Shown here piece by piece: positions 6,506 to 14,144 of a stretch of DNA of 26,946 bases. The first letter of the stretch is position 1; each line of letters opens with the position of its first letter. Below the pieces are notes generated by a model. That model worked only from the letters and a program-made list of their open reading frames with translations, searched no databases and was not told where the DNA came from. The position numbers and the translations under genes are program-made. Source of the stretch: Thermoleophilia bacterium (GTDB taxonomy: Bacteria > Actinomycetota > Thermoleophilia > Gaiellales > Gaiellaceae); NCBI GenBank assembly GCA_025927435.1, contig JAICLM010000005.1, positions 1 through 26,946 on the forward strand. Reading direction: 5' to 3'.

Positions 6506-9500
6506 CGGCCTCGGGCAGCCGCGGGCGCAGCCGCGGCCCGGCGCAGACGAGATCGAGCGCCGGGCAGCCGGCGCAGGCAAAGTCGCTCGGCGTCGGCGGG
6601 AACTCGCCGGCCTGGATGCGCGCGATCGCGGCGGAGAGCTCCGCCTCGAGCTCGGGGACGTCCGCGACCGTGAAGGTGGCGTCCACCGGTACGTCCGGCC
6701 GCTCGAGGAAGTGGTAGACGACCTCGACCTCCTCGGCCCCCGCGCGGAAGCACGCGAGTGCATACACGAGCCGCTGCAGCCGGTAGTCCTCCTCGACGAT
6801 CTCGTCCGGCGCTGCCTCGCCGAGCGCGTTCGTCTTGTAGTCGACGACGAGCGCACGGGTGGTGAGGTCTTGACCGAGCCCCGGCCGCCCGTCGCTTGCA
6901 GCCATGTGGAAGACGTCGATGTAGCCGTGGACGAGAACGCCGTCGTGCTCGAAGGTGAAGTGGCGTTCCTTCTCGACACCCTCGAGAGCCGCAACGCGAC
7001 GGGCGAGGTCGGACTCGCAGTACGCGGCGACGAAGCCGCGGATCAGCTCGTCCTCGAGCTCCGGCGTGACCGGGGCCGCGAGGTCGATCTCCTCCAGGAG
7101 CGAGTGGACGGCGCTGCCGATCTCCGTCCCGGACATCTCGCCCGCCCCCTCGCCCTCGACCGGCCGCTCGCTCATCCCGAGCCCGTAGCGGGCGAAGTAC
7201 TTGTACGCGCACTGCTCGAACAGCGAGAGGGACGTGAAGGACAGCCGGCGCACGCGGTGGAGCGGCGGATCGGCGAGCGCCACGAGCGGCGGCAGCTCGG
7301 GGGCCTCGGGCAGCGCCGCAACCTCTTCGAGCGTTGCGAAGAGCGCGAGCTGACCCTGCCCCTCGGTCTCGGCCTCTGCGACGGCGAGCTCGGGCTCCTC
7401 GGGGTGGAAGCGATCGAGCCGGACGAGCAGCCGGGCGTCTCCACGTACGAGCTCGATCGGCGCGTCGCCGTCCTGCGCGAGGTCCTCGTCGGCCCCGAGG
7501 CGCTCGAGCACCCAGGCGATCGGCGTCGGTGTCTCCCGCCCGGAGCCGAGATCGACGGAGCCGGAGACGATCAGGCGCTCCTTGGCACGCGTCATCGCGA
7601 CGTAGTAGAGGCGCAGGCGCTCGGCGCGCTCCGCCTCCTGCCGGGCCTCCTTCACCGCCTCGTAGTCGAAGGCGCCGCGCCGTTTGGCCGTCACCGGATC
7701 GGCGACCCGGAAGCCGAAGCGGCCGTCGGGGAGTGCCAGAATCTCGTCAGGCGAGGGCGGCACGCGGTCGCGCCCGGCGTCGGCGACGATCACGACCTTG
7801 AACTCGAGCCCTTTCGCGGCGTGGATCGTGAGCAGACGCACAGCGTCGGCCCCCTCCTCCTCGGCGACGGCCTCGAGCTCGCGCGCGCCGACTGCCTCCT
7901 GCTCGGCGACGAAGCGGACGAAGCCCTCGACGTCGGGACCGCGCAGCTCGTCGTACGACCGCGCGAGGCGCGCGAGCTTGCGCATGTTGGCGTAGCGGCG
8001 CCGGCCGTCCCATTGCGCGAGCACGGCGAGGTCGTAGTCGTGTTCGGCCACGATCTGCTCGCAGAGCCGCTCGAGCGAGAGCCGCGGCATCGCCTCCACC
8101 AGCCGGTCGTAGCGCTGGCGGAACGCGCGCATCAGGCGCTCGTCCCGCTCCGCGAGTCCCGGCGGCAGCGAATGCTCGAGGCCGGAGAAGAGCGGCCGCC
8201 TCGACGCGACCCGGCGCAGCAGCGCGAGTGCGTCGTTCGAGACGCCGACGAACGGCGACGCGAGCACCGACGCGAGCGCGGTGTCGTCGTACCGGTTGTG
8301 GAGCAGGCGGAGGTACATGAGCAGGTCGACGACCTGCTGCTGGCCGAAGTAGCCCTTGCCGGTCGCGCGATACGTGGGCAGACCGGCGCGCCGCAACTCA
8401 TCCTCGTACCACTCCGCGTCGGTGCCGGCGGCGAAGAGGAGGACGATCTCGCCGGGCGTCGCTGTGCCGCTGTCAACGAGCTCGCGCACGCGCCGCGCGA
8501 CCGCGCGCGCCTCCCCGCGCCGCCAGTGGACACCGCTGTCCTTGTAGCTCTCCTTGTCGGTGACGAGCAGTTCCACCGGGTGACCGAAGACGGGATCCGG
8601 GAACTCGGCCGCTGCCGCCAGCTCCTGGAACTCGCCGCCGAAGTGCGCGCCGAAGAGCTCGTTGACTGCGGCCAGCACCTCGGGCCGCGAGCGGTAGTTG
8701 AGCGTGAGAGAGAGTGGCTGCCCCACGGCCTCGCGCCGCTCGCGGAAGACCTGTACGTCGGCGTGGCGGAAGCCGTAGATCGACTGGAACTCGTCGCCGA
8801 CGAAGAACAGCTCGGTCTCGGGCGTCCGCAGCAGGTCGACGATCTCGGTCTGCAGGCGGTTCGTGTCCTGGAACTCGTCCACGAGGATCGAGCGGAAGCG
8901 CGCCTGCTCGCGCCGGCGGAGCTCCGGCCGGGCCTGCAGAAGGTTGCGCGCCTCGAGCTGGAGGTCCTCGAAGTCGAGCGACGACTCGCGCGCCTTCGCC
9001 TGGGCGTACCGCTCCGCGAAGAGGGTCAGAAGCTCCTGCAGGAGCGCGCGGTCGCGAGCCGCGGCCTCGTCGAGCGCAGCCTGCTCGACCGCGCCCAGCG
9101 CCTCGCAGTACGCGGAGGCTCGGTCGCCGCGAGCCCTGAAGCCGCCGAGGCTCATCAACCGGTCCGGCCGCAGGTCGCCCGCCAGCAATTCCAGCAATTC
9201 GGCGGCCGCCCGCTGCTGTGCCTCGGTCGCATCGGGATCGGAGACGAGCAAGCTCGCCGCGACGCGCAACTCGTCGACCCTCTCTCCGAGTTCCGGCCTC
9301 GCTGCCACCGCGAGGTCGAGCTCCCGTCCTGCTGCGCGCAGCGTCTCGTACACGCTCGTCAGCATGCGTCGCAGCCGGTCGCTCCCGTAGGTGGCGAGCA
9401 GCGCGAGTCGCTGCGGATCGCCTCCTGCGCAGAACTCGGCGAGGGCCTCGCGGAATGCCTCCGAGCGGAGCACGGCGGCCTGCGCCTCATCGAGCTCGCG

Positions 9501-9842
9501 GAACCGCGGGTCGAGCCCGGCGGCGAGCGGATACGCCCTCAGCAGGCGGGCGCAGAAGCCGTGGATCGTCGAGATCCAGGCTCCATCGAGCTCACGCGCG
9601 AGGTCGTGCCGGCCTCGCTCGGCGAGCGCCGCCCGGATCCGCATACGGAGCTCACCTGCCGCTCGGCGCGTGTACGTGATGACGAGGAGCGAGTCGACGT
9701 CGAGCCCACGCTCCGTGACCGCGCGGACGACCCGCTCGACGAGCACGGCCGTCTTGCCGGTGCCGGCGCCGGCGGAGACGAAGACCTCACCCTCCGCCTC
9801 GACCGCAGCGGCCTGCTCGTGGTTCAGCTCGTAGGCGCTCAT
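6495..9842 (-). CDS. addA: ATP-dependent helicase/nuclease AddA-like subunit (UvrD superfamily + PD-(D/E)XK nuclease)
   Basis: This 1115-residue protein is the motor and nuclease subunit of a RecBCD-like end-resection enzyme. The helicase motifs are complete: Q-motif NHEQAAAV (7-14), Walker A AGAGTGKT (24-31), motif II VDEFQDT (321-327), GDEFQSIYGFR (349-359), LNYRS (381-385), TIHAAKGLEF (672-681) and YYVAMTRAKERL (746-757). The C-terminal nuclease has His913, Asp976, Asp1001, Lys1003 (VVDYKT) and a QRLVY motif. Cys878 with Cys1090, Cys1093 and Cys1100 form a likely iron-sulphur staple around the nuclease, which the classic Bacillus AddA lacks. I chose the ATG at 9842, overlapping the addB stop by 4 bp. 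An AdnA/AdnB-type name is possible, since actinobacteria usually carry AdnAB, but the partner lacks motor motifs, so AddAB fits better. Confidence 0.93.
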   Translation of the reverse strand: MSAYELNHEQAAAVEAEGEVFVSAGAGTGKTAVLVERVVRAVTERGLDVDSLLVITYTRRAAGELRMRIRAALAERGRHDLARELDGAWISTIHGFCARLLRAYPLAAGLDPRFRELDEAQAAVLRSEAFREALAEFCAGGDPQRLALLATYGSDRLRRMLTSVYETLRAAGRELDLAVAARPELGERVDELRVAASLLVSDPDATEAQQRAAAELLELLAGDLRPDRLMSLGGFRARGDRASAYCEALGAVEQAALDEAAARDRALLQELLTLFAERYAQAKARESSLDFEDLQLEARNLLQARPELRRREQARFRSILVDEFQDTNRLQTEIVDLLRTPETELFFVGDEFQSIYGFRHADVQVFRERREAVGQPLSLTLNYRSRPEVLAAVNELFGAHFGGEFQELAAAAEFPDPVFGHPVELLVTDKESYKDSGVHWRRGEARAVARRVRELVDSGTATPGEIVLLFAAGTDAEWYEDELRRAGLPTYRATGKGYFGQQQVVDLLMYLRLLHNRYDDTALASVLASPFVGVSNDALALLRRVASRRPLFSGLEHSLPPGLAERDERLMRAFRQRYDRLVEAMPRLSLERLCEQIVAEHDYDLAVLAQWDGRRRYANMRKLARLARSYDELRGPDVEGFVRFVAEQEAVGARELEAVAEEEGADAVRLLTIHAAKGLEFKVVIVADAGRDRVPPSPDEILALPDGRFGFRVADPVTAKRRGAFDYEAVKEARQEAERAERLRLYYVAMTRAKERLIVSGSVDLGSGRETPTPIAWVLERLGADEDLAQDGDAPIELVRGDARLLVRLDRFHPEEPELAVAEAETEGQGQLALFATLEEVAALPEAPELPPLVALADPPLHRVRRLSFTSLSLFEQCAYKYFARYGLGMSERPVEGEGAGEMSGTEIGSAVHSLLEEIDLAAPVTPELEDELIRGFVAAYCESDLARRVAALEGVEKERHFTFEHDGVLVHGYIDVFHMAASDGRPGLGQDLTTRALVVDYKTNALGEAAPDEIVEEDYRLQRLVYALACFRAGAEEVEVVYHFLERPDVPVDATFTVADVPELEAELSAAIARIQAGEFPPTPSDFACAGCPALDLVCAGPRLRPRLPEAVAS

Positions 9843-12775
9843 GCGCGCTCGATCCGGCAAACGGTCCAGAGGTCGCACCAGGCCGGGCACTCACCGCCGA
9901 GCGGGTCGTGGCTGACGTCGCCCTCCCGGAGCCGCTCGGCGAGCGTGGTCGCCGTGCCGCGCGCCGTTTCCACCACGCCCCAGAACGCCTCCTCGTCGAG
10001 ATAGTCGTGCGAGACGTAGCCCGGCAGGATCTCTTCCTCGGAGCCCCGGACGAGACCGCGCGGCTTGCGCGCTCCCGCGAGCGGCCTGTACAGGCCGCCG
10101 AGCGGCTCGAGCCCGACGAGGTCGCGCAGGACGAGCATGTAGAGCGGGATCTGGAGCCTGAGCTCGCTCTCGATCTGGCGCGCCGAGTACGCGCTCTTGC
10201 CGGACTTGTAGTCCTGGACGACCCCACGAGCGCCGAACGGGTCGACGTCGATCCGGTCGATCTTCCCCGAGAGCGTCAGGCCGCCGCCGAGCTCGAGCCC
10301 GCGCTGCAGCTCGGGCGCGGCGCGCTCGCTGCCGAACGAGACCTCGAAGCGCCGCGGCACGAGCGGCGACGAAGACTCGCACTCCTCCTCGACCAGCGCC
10401 GAGAGATCACGCCAGAGGGTCTGGTCGAGCTCCCGCTCCTGCATCTCGGTGAGGTCCATCCGCACGCGCGCCACGGACTCGTCCAGGCACTCGCGCATCA
10501 GCTTCGTCGCCGCCTCGACGTGCTGCGGCTCGAGCTTCTCCACTCCCAGCTCGGCCGGGACACGGGTGAAGAAGCGATACAGGGCGTTGTGCGCGACGCT
10601 GCCGCGCTGCTTCGCGTCGGGCTCCGCGTCGATCGTCTTCGGGTCGAGGAAGCGCTCGACGAACCAGGCGGAGGAGCAGTCGGCGAAGCGCTCCAGCTCG
10701 GTCACGCCGAACGAGGTACGAGAGCCGAGCTGCTCGAGCACGAGCGGATGCGTGATCCTCGTCGGCCGGTCGAATGCGGCCAGTGCGCGCTCGAGCCGCC
10801 GCTCCCAGCCGTTTGCGCGCGCGAGCGCCTTGGCCGTGTCCCTGTCATTGGCGGCGAGCGCCGCGAGCGCCCGCAGACGCTCTCGCTCGGTCGGCGCGTC
10901 CTCGAGCGGCCACGTGAGCGCCGAGAGGGGACGGCGGCGCGTCCAGCGGCGGGTGTCTTCTGCATCGAACAGAGCCTGGACGTCGTGCCAGAACGGACTG
11001 GCCTCGCGGGGGCTGCCGTCGTCGTCCGCCGCCTCGCGCACGAGGTAGAGCCGCTGCGAGGCCCGTGTGCAGGCCGTGTAGAAGAGGTAGCGGTCGTTCT
11101 CGACCGGATCGGGCCGCTCGAGCCGGGCGCCCCGCTGGTCGAGCGCGCGTCGCGCGTCGTCGTCGAGGAACGGCGAGCCGCCGCCGCGCCGGGGAAGGCT
11201 CCCCTCCTCCAGCCCGAGGACGAAGACGGCGTCGAAGCGCCGCGTCCGCGCGCGCAGCAGGTCGACCACGGCGACGCGCCCTGCGTCGTCGCCGGTGCGA
11301 CGAGGGAGCGCGGCACGCTCGACCGCCGTGAGCACGTCCTCGCGGCTCAGCTCCCCACTGAGCTCGCGCCAACCCTCGAGCTCGCCGAGCAGCCGCCGCA
11401 GCGTCTCGTACGCCCGCAGGTCGAGCCGGCTCGCCGCATCCGCCGGCGGGCGCTCGAGGCCGTACGCGTTCCGGAGCATTCGCTCCGCGAGCTCCCGAAC
11501 CGCTTCCACCGGGTCGGCGGCCTCGCGCAGCTCGGCGAGTGCCGGCAGGGGCCCGCCACGCAGCTGCTCGGCCTCTTCCACGACCCGTTCCGGAGCCTGG
11601 ACTGCGCGTCCCCGGAGGCGCCCCTCGACGAAGTCCACGGCCCGCCGCTCGAGCCCGGAGAACGGCGAACGCAGGTAGCGGAAGAGGTCGCCGCGCGTCC
11701 CTCCCGCCCACGCGAAGCGCAGGAGAGCCGCGAGCGCGTGGACGAGTGGTGTCTGCGTGAGACGCAGCTCACCGTCGACGGAGTACGGGATGCCGAACGA
11801 ACCGAGCACGGTCTCCAGCGCGCCGCGAATGCGGTCGTATCCCGGCACGACGACACCGATCCGCTCGGGCGGCATGCCTCCTCGGGCGAGCGCAAGCACT
11901 TCCTCGCCCACCAGCTCGAGTGTCCCGCGGCTGCCGGCGCCCTCGAAGAAGCGGATCACCCCGTCGAGCGGCGGTGCGTCGCCCGGCTCGTCCCCGAAGA
12001 GCGTGCGCTCGAGATGCGCGAGCGCCGGCGGCGCGACGTCCCCGTAGCGCGGCGGTAGCTCCTCGACGGCGCCGGACGCAAGGCCGGCGAGATCCTCGGC
12101 CGTCCGGCGCAGCGCGGCGAAGACCGGCCGTCCCGGCTCGTAGGGAAGCGAGACCGTTACCTCGGTGCGGGCGGCCAGCGCCTCGAGCAGCGCCCACTCC
12201 GCCCCGGTCAGATCCTCGAAGCCGTAGGCGAAGACCGGCTGGCCGCCCCACGCGGCGAGGTCGGTCCTGAGGCGGTCGACGGCGTGACTGCGCAGCAGGC
12301 CGCGATCCCAGCGGTCGAGTCGCTCGAGCTCGGCGCGGTAGCGGGCGTACAGCGCGCCGAGGTCGCCCTCCACGGCCTCCGGCGAGAGCAGCCCCTCGTC
12401 GAGCTCGCCGAGCGTGCGCTCGAGCGAGTCGACGAAGCCCGCATGGGCGGCGGAGCGGGTGTACCCGTTGAGGTCTGCGTGACCGACGACACGGCGGACG
12501 AGCAGCGTCTGCTCCACGCGCCCCAGTCGGCGACGAGCGTCCCCGGAGCCGAGCGCAAGGTCGCGAAACAGATCGTCGAAGGTGACGATGGAGCCGCCGA
12601 GCAACGCTGCTCGCCGGGCGAGCAGCTCGAGCTCGACGCGGTCGACGTCCGCCCGGTTCGGCACGATGAGGATCGGCTCGATCCCGTCCGGGGAATCGAG
12701 CATGGCGAGATAGCGGTCGAGCAGGAGCCCGACCTTGCCCGCGTTGGCAGGGCCCGCGATGAGGCGGAGCGGCAC
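9839..12775 (-). CDS. addB: AddB-like subunit with PD-(D/E)XK nuclease and iron-sulphur motif
   Basis: This 978-residue protein is the partner of the following AddA-like gene. It begins with a Walker-A-like GPANAGK (8-14) and has the AddB hallmark VFVLGLEEGSLPRR (518-530) and YLFYTACTRAS (563-572), a helicase-like fold without DEAD-box-type motif II. The C-terminal nuclease carries His729, Asp840 (SGKIDRID), Asp855 and Lys857 (QDYKSGK), and Gln875 (LQIPLY). Cys700 plus Cys963-x3-Cys967-x5-Cys973 form the iron-sulphur cluster typical of AddB, needed in the family for fold stability and DNA-end binding. The GTG start has no ribosome site but a TAGCGT box 6 nt upstream, suggesting a leaderless transcript. 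It heads a block of five overlapping genes. Confidence 0.9.
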   Translation of the reverse strand: MPLRLIAGPANAGKVGLLLDRYLAMLDSPDGIEPILIVPNRADVDRVELELLARRAALLGGSIVTFDDLFRDLALGSGDARRRLGRVEQTLLVRRVVGHADLNGYTRSAAHAGFVDSLERTLGELDEGLLSPEAVEGDLGALYARYRAELERLDRWDRGLLRSHAVDRLRTDLAAWGGQPVFAYGFEDLTGAEWALLEALAARTEVTVSLPYEPGRPVFAALRRTAEDLAGLASGAVEELPPRYGDVAPPALAHLERTLFGDEPGDAPPLDGVIRFFEGAGSRGTLELVGEEVLALARGGMPPERIGVVVPGYDRIRGALETVLGSFGIPYSVDGELRLTQTPLVHALAALLRFAWAGGTRGDLFRYLRSPFSGLERRAVDFVEGRLRGRAVQAPERVVEEAEQLRGGPLPALAELREAADPVEAVRELAERMLRNAYGLERPPADAASRLDLRAYETLRRLLGELEGWRELSGELSREDVLTAVERAALPRRTGDDAGRVAVVDLLRARTRRFDAVFVLGLEEGSLPRRGGGSPFLDDDARRALDQRGARLERPDPVENDRYLFYTACTRASQRLYLVREAADDDGSPREASPFWHDVQALFDAEDTRRWTRRRPLSALTWPLEDAPTERERLRALAALAANDRDTAKALARANGWERRLERALAAFDRPTRITHPLVLEQLGSRTSFGVTELERFADCSSAWFVERFLDPKTIDAEPDAKQRGSVAHNALYRFFTRVPAELGVEKLEPQHVEAATKLMRECLDESVARVRMDLTEMQERELDQTLWRDLSALVEEECESSSPLVPRRFEVSFGSERAAPELQRGLELGGGLTLSGKIDRIDVDPFGARGVVQDYKSGKSAYSARQIESELRLQIPLYMLVLRDLVGLEPLGGLYRPLAGARKPRGLVRGSEEEILPGYVSHDYLDEEAFWGVVETARGTATTLAERLREGDVSHDPLGGECPAWCDLWTVCRIERA

Positions 12776-12787
12776 CCGCCTACGCTA
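12776..12787 (-). promoter_or_regulatory. Candidate leaderless-transcript -10 box for addB
   Basis: On the minus strand TAGCGT (12787-12782) is followed by 6 nt and the GTG start of addB. With usual -10 to +1 spacing, transcription would start at or next to the G of the start codon, which agrees with the lack of a Shine-Dalgarno sequence. No clear -35 is seen. Confidence 0.45.
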
Positions 12788-12793
12788 GCGCGA

Positions 12794-12819
12794 GCGCGGG
12801 ACGGTCTCTAGACCGCGCT
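12794..12819 (-). terminator. Hairpin after the small zinc-binding protein gene
   Basis: CGGTC-TCTA-GACCG (12802-12815) is a 5-bp stem with a 4-nt loop, extendable by AGCG/CGCT across a 5-nt bulge. On the minus strand it begins at the stop codon of the 66-residue gene and ends before the addB promoter box. Without a U-tract it remains a candidate only. Confidence 0.35.
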
Positions 12820-13019
12820 CAGGCCGTTGTCGCCGACTTGGGCCTGCGACCGCGACGGGCGACCGCGCGACCGGGCGTCCTGCCGGCGCAGTCGTCGCAG
12901 AGGTCGGCCTGCTTCGCTCCCCGGCGCGCGTCGGTGAAGGTGACGCGCATCACGGCGCCCCGTCCCTCGTCGACTTCGTTGCCACAACTATCGCAAACGA
13001 GCACTGTTTTCCGAGCCAC
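12819..13019 (-). CDS. Small CXXC zinc-binding protein with basic C-terminal tail
   Basis: This 66-residue protein has two CXXC pairs, Cys9/Cys12 (CDSCG) and Cys41/Cys44 (CDDC), expected to bind one zinc, with a predicted beta segment AVMRVTFTDARRG between them. The tail RAVARRGRRPKSATT (51-65) is strongly basic and includes an AT-hook-like RGRRPK, suggesting DNA or RNA contact. The start is GTG with one of the best ribosome sites in the window, AAGGAGGG at 7 nt, indicating efficient translation. Flanking genes are topoisomerase IB upstream and addB downstream, but it is separated from both by non-coding DNA. No named family is recognised; a nucleoid or transcription-related function is speculation from the tail. 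Confidence 0.8.
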   Translation of the reverse strand: MARKTVLVCDSCGNEVDEGRGAVMRVTFTDARRGAKQADLCDDCAGRTPGRAVARRGRRPKSATTA

Positions 13020-13076
13020 CGTTGCCCTCCTTCACCGGGACGATTCGAGGGAAACCCTACAGAAACTCGACCGACA

Positions 13077-14087
13077 CTATGCGGCTTCGCGTGCGCGTCG
13101 AATTCGCCATGAGCGGAGCAAGCTGAGCACGGCTTGTTCCTCCGGCGAGAGACCCGCATCGTGGGCGTTGACGACGCGCAAATGCCGTGGGCGAAAATCG
13201 TCGATCGTTCGCCCTTCGAAGTACTGCTCGACGACCGCGGGCGACACGTACGACTCGCGCGTGACCGCGGGCGTATTTCCGAGCCGCTCGGCAACACGCC
13301 GCATGACCGCGGTCACGGATCGCTTCTGCTCGCGCTCCGAATCCGGAAATCCCTCCTTCCGCACGCGCTCGGCGAAGTAGATCGAGGCGAGCAGCGTGCC
13401 GCCCCACGTGCGGAAGTCCTTCGCGGTGAACTCCTCGCCGAGATAGATCTTCACGTAGTCGTTCAGCCGCTTGCTCGTGAGGTTGTAGATGCCGCCCTCC
13501 CACTCGTACTTGAAGACCCGCGGGCCCCTGAGCTCGAGCAGGCGCCGGATGGCTGCGGCGAGATCGGGATCAACCACCCCGGTGCGCACCCGGATCCCGT
13601 GCTTCGCCGGAAAGGAAAGGCACACACGGCGACCGCGCACCGTGACGTGGCGCCGCAGGAGCGTCGTAACGCCGTAGGTTCCGTCACGGACGTAACGCTC
13701 GGATCCGACCCGGAACCAGCCCAGCTCGATCAATCGCAAGGCGATCGCGGAGACCCGCTCGCGATCGAATTCCTCCTGCTCGAAATGGAGGGACATCGCC
13801 TCGCGGAGCGCCGGCAGAGCATCGCCGAAGCGGATCAGCATGTCGTACTTGGCCCGCTCCTGCTGAGCGCGAAAGTCGGCGCTGTAGAGGTACTGCTTCC
13901 GGCCGGCGGCGTCGAAGCCCGTCGCCTGGAGCTTGGCCGTCGACCGCGGCGAGATCGAGACCTCCTTCCACGCGGGCGGGATCGCGAGCGCCTCGATCCG
14001 GGCAAGCTTCCGCTCGTCCGTGATCCGCTTGCCGCTGCTGTCGTAGTAGCGGAACGCGCCCTTCCGACCCCTCCTGCTCCATGCCAT
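13077..14087 (-). CDS. DNA topoisomerase IB (poxvirus-type, bacterial)
   Basis: This is a 336-residue monomeric topoisomerase that relaxes supercoils through a 3'-phosphotyrosyl nick. The nucleophile is Tyr280 in PAVTRESYVSP; supporting residues are seen in ELGWFRVGSERY (121-132), LSFPAKHG (Lys162) and the second catalytic arginine Arg226 in KDFRTWGGT. The N-terminal domain contains RYYDSSGKRITD and LAIPPAWKEVSISP, the usual DNA-clamp opening. Length and order match small bacterial type IB enzymes. The first ATG at 14087 is used; a second ATG-like codon is not in frame, and the longer open frame further upstream lies antisense to the dehydrogenase gene. The gene is divergent from the dehydrogenase with 57 bp between them. 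Confidence 0.95.
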   Translation of the reverse strand: MAWSRRGRKGAFRYYDSSGKRITDERKLARIEALAIPPAWKEVSISPRSTAKLQATGFDAAGRKQYLYSADFRAQQERAKYDMLIRFGDALPALREAMSLHFEQEEFDRERVSAIALRLIELGWFRVGSERYVRDGTYGVTTLLRRHVTVRGRRVCLSFPAKHGIRVRTGVVDPDLAAAIRRLLELRGPRVFKYEWEGGIYNLTSKRLNDYVKIYLGEEFTAKDFRTWGGTLLASIYFAERVRKEGFPDSEREQKRSVTAVMRRVAERLGNTPAVTRESYVSPAVVEQYFEGRTIDDFRPRHLRVVNAHDAGLSPEEQAVLSLLRSWRIRRAREAA

Positions 14088-14129
14088 GTCGTCGGGTTGT
14101 CGTCCGAGGGCCGGAGCGCCAAACGCCGA

Positions 14130-14144
14130 TACCATCGGCCGCCT
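14130..14144 (+). promoter_or_regulatory. Candidate -10 box for the dehydrogenase gene
   Basis: GATACCAT places TACCAT at 14130-14135, 9 nt before the ATG at 14145, in a 57-bp divergent spacer. No purine-rich ribosome site separates them, so a leaderless or nearly leaderless transcript is plausible. The -35 region is not recognisable. Confidence 0.35.

Noticed and set aside
6711..10004. Very long open frame on the plus strand opposite addA (about 1097 codons)
   Set aside because: It is the mirror of a GC-rich gene. The translation is Arg/Glu/Val-rich with no domain, while addA opposite has all helicase and nuclease motifs.
9908..12058. Long plus-strand open frame opposite addB
   Set aside because: Same codon-bias shadow; no conserved motif, and the minus strand encodes a complete AddB-like protein.
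9839..12775. AddB-like protein as an AdnB-type second motor subunit
   Set aside because: Only a Walker-A-like loop is present; I could not find a DExx motif II or the other UvrD motifs, so an AddB role fits better.
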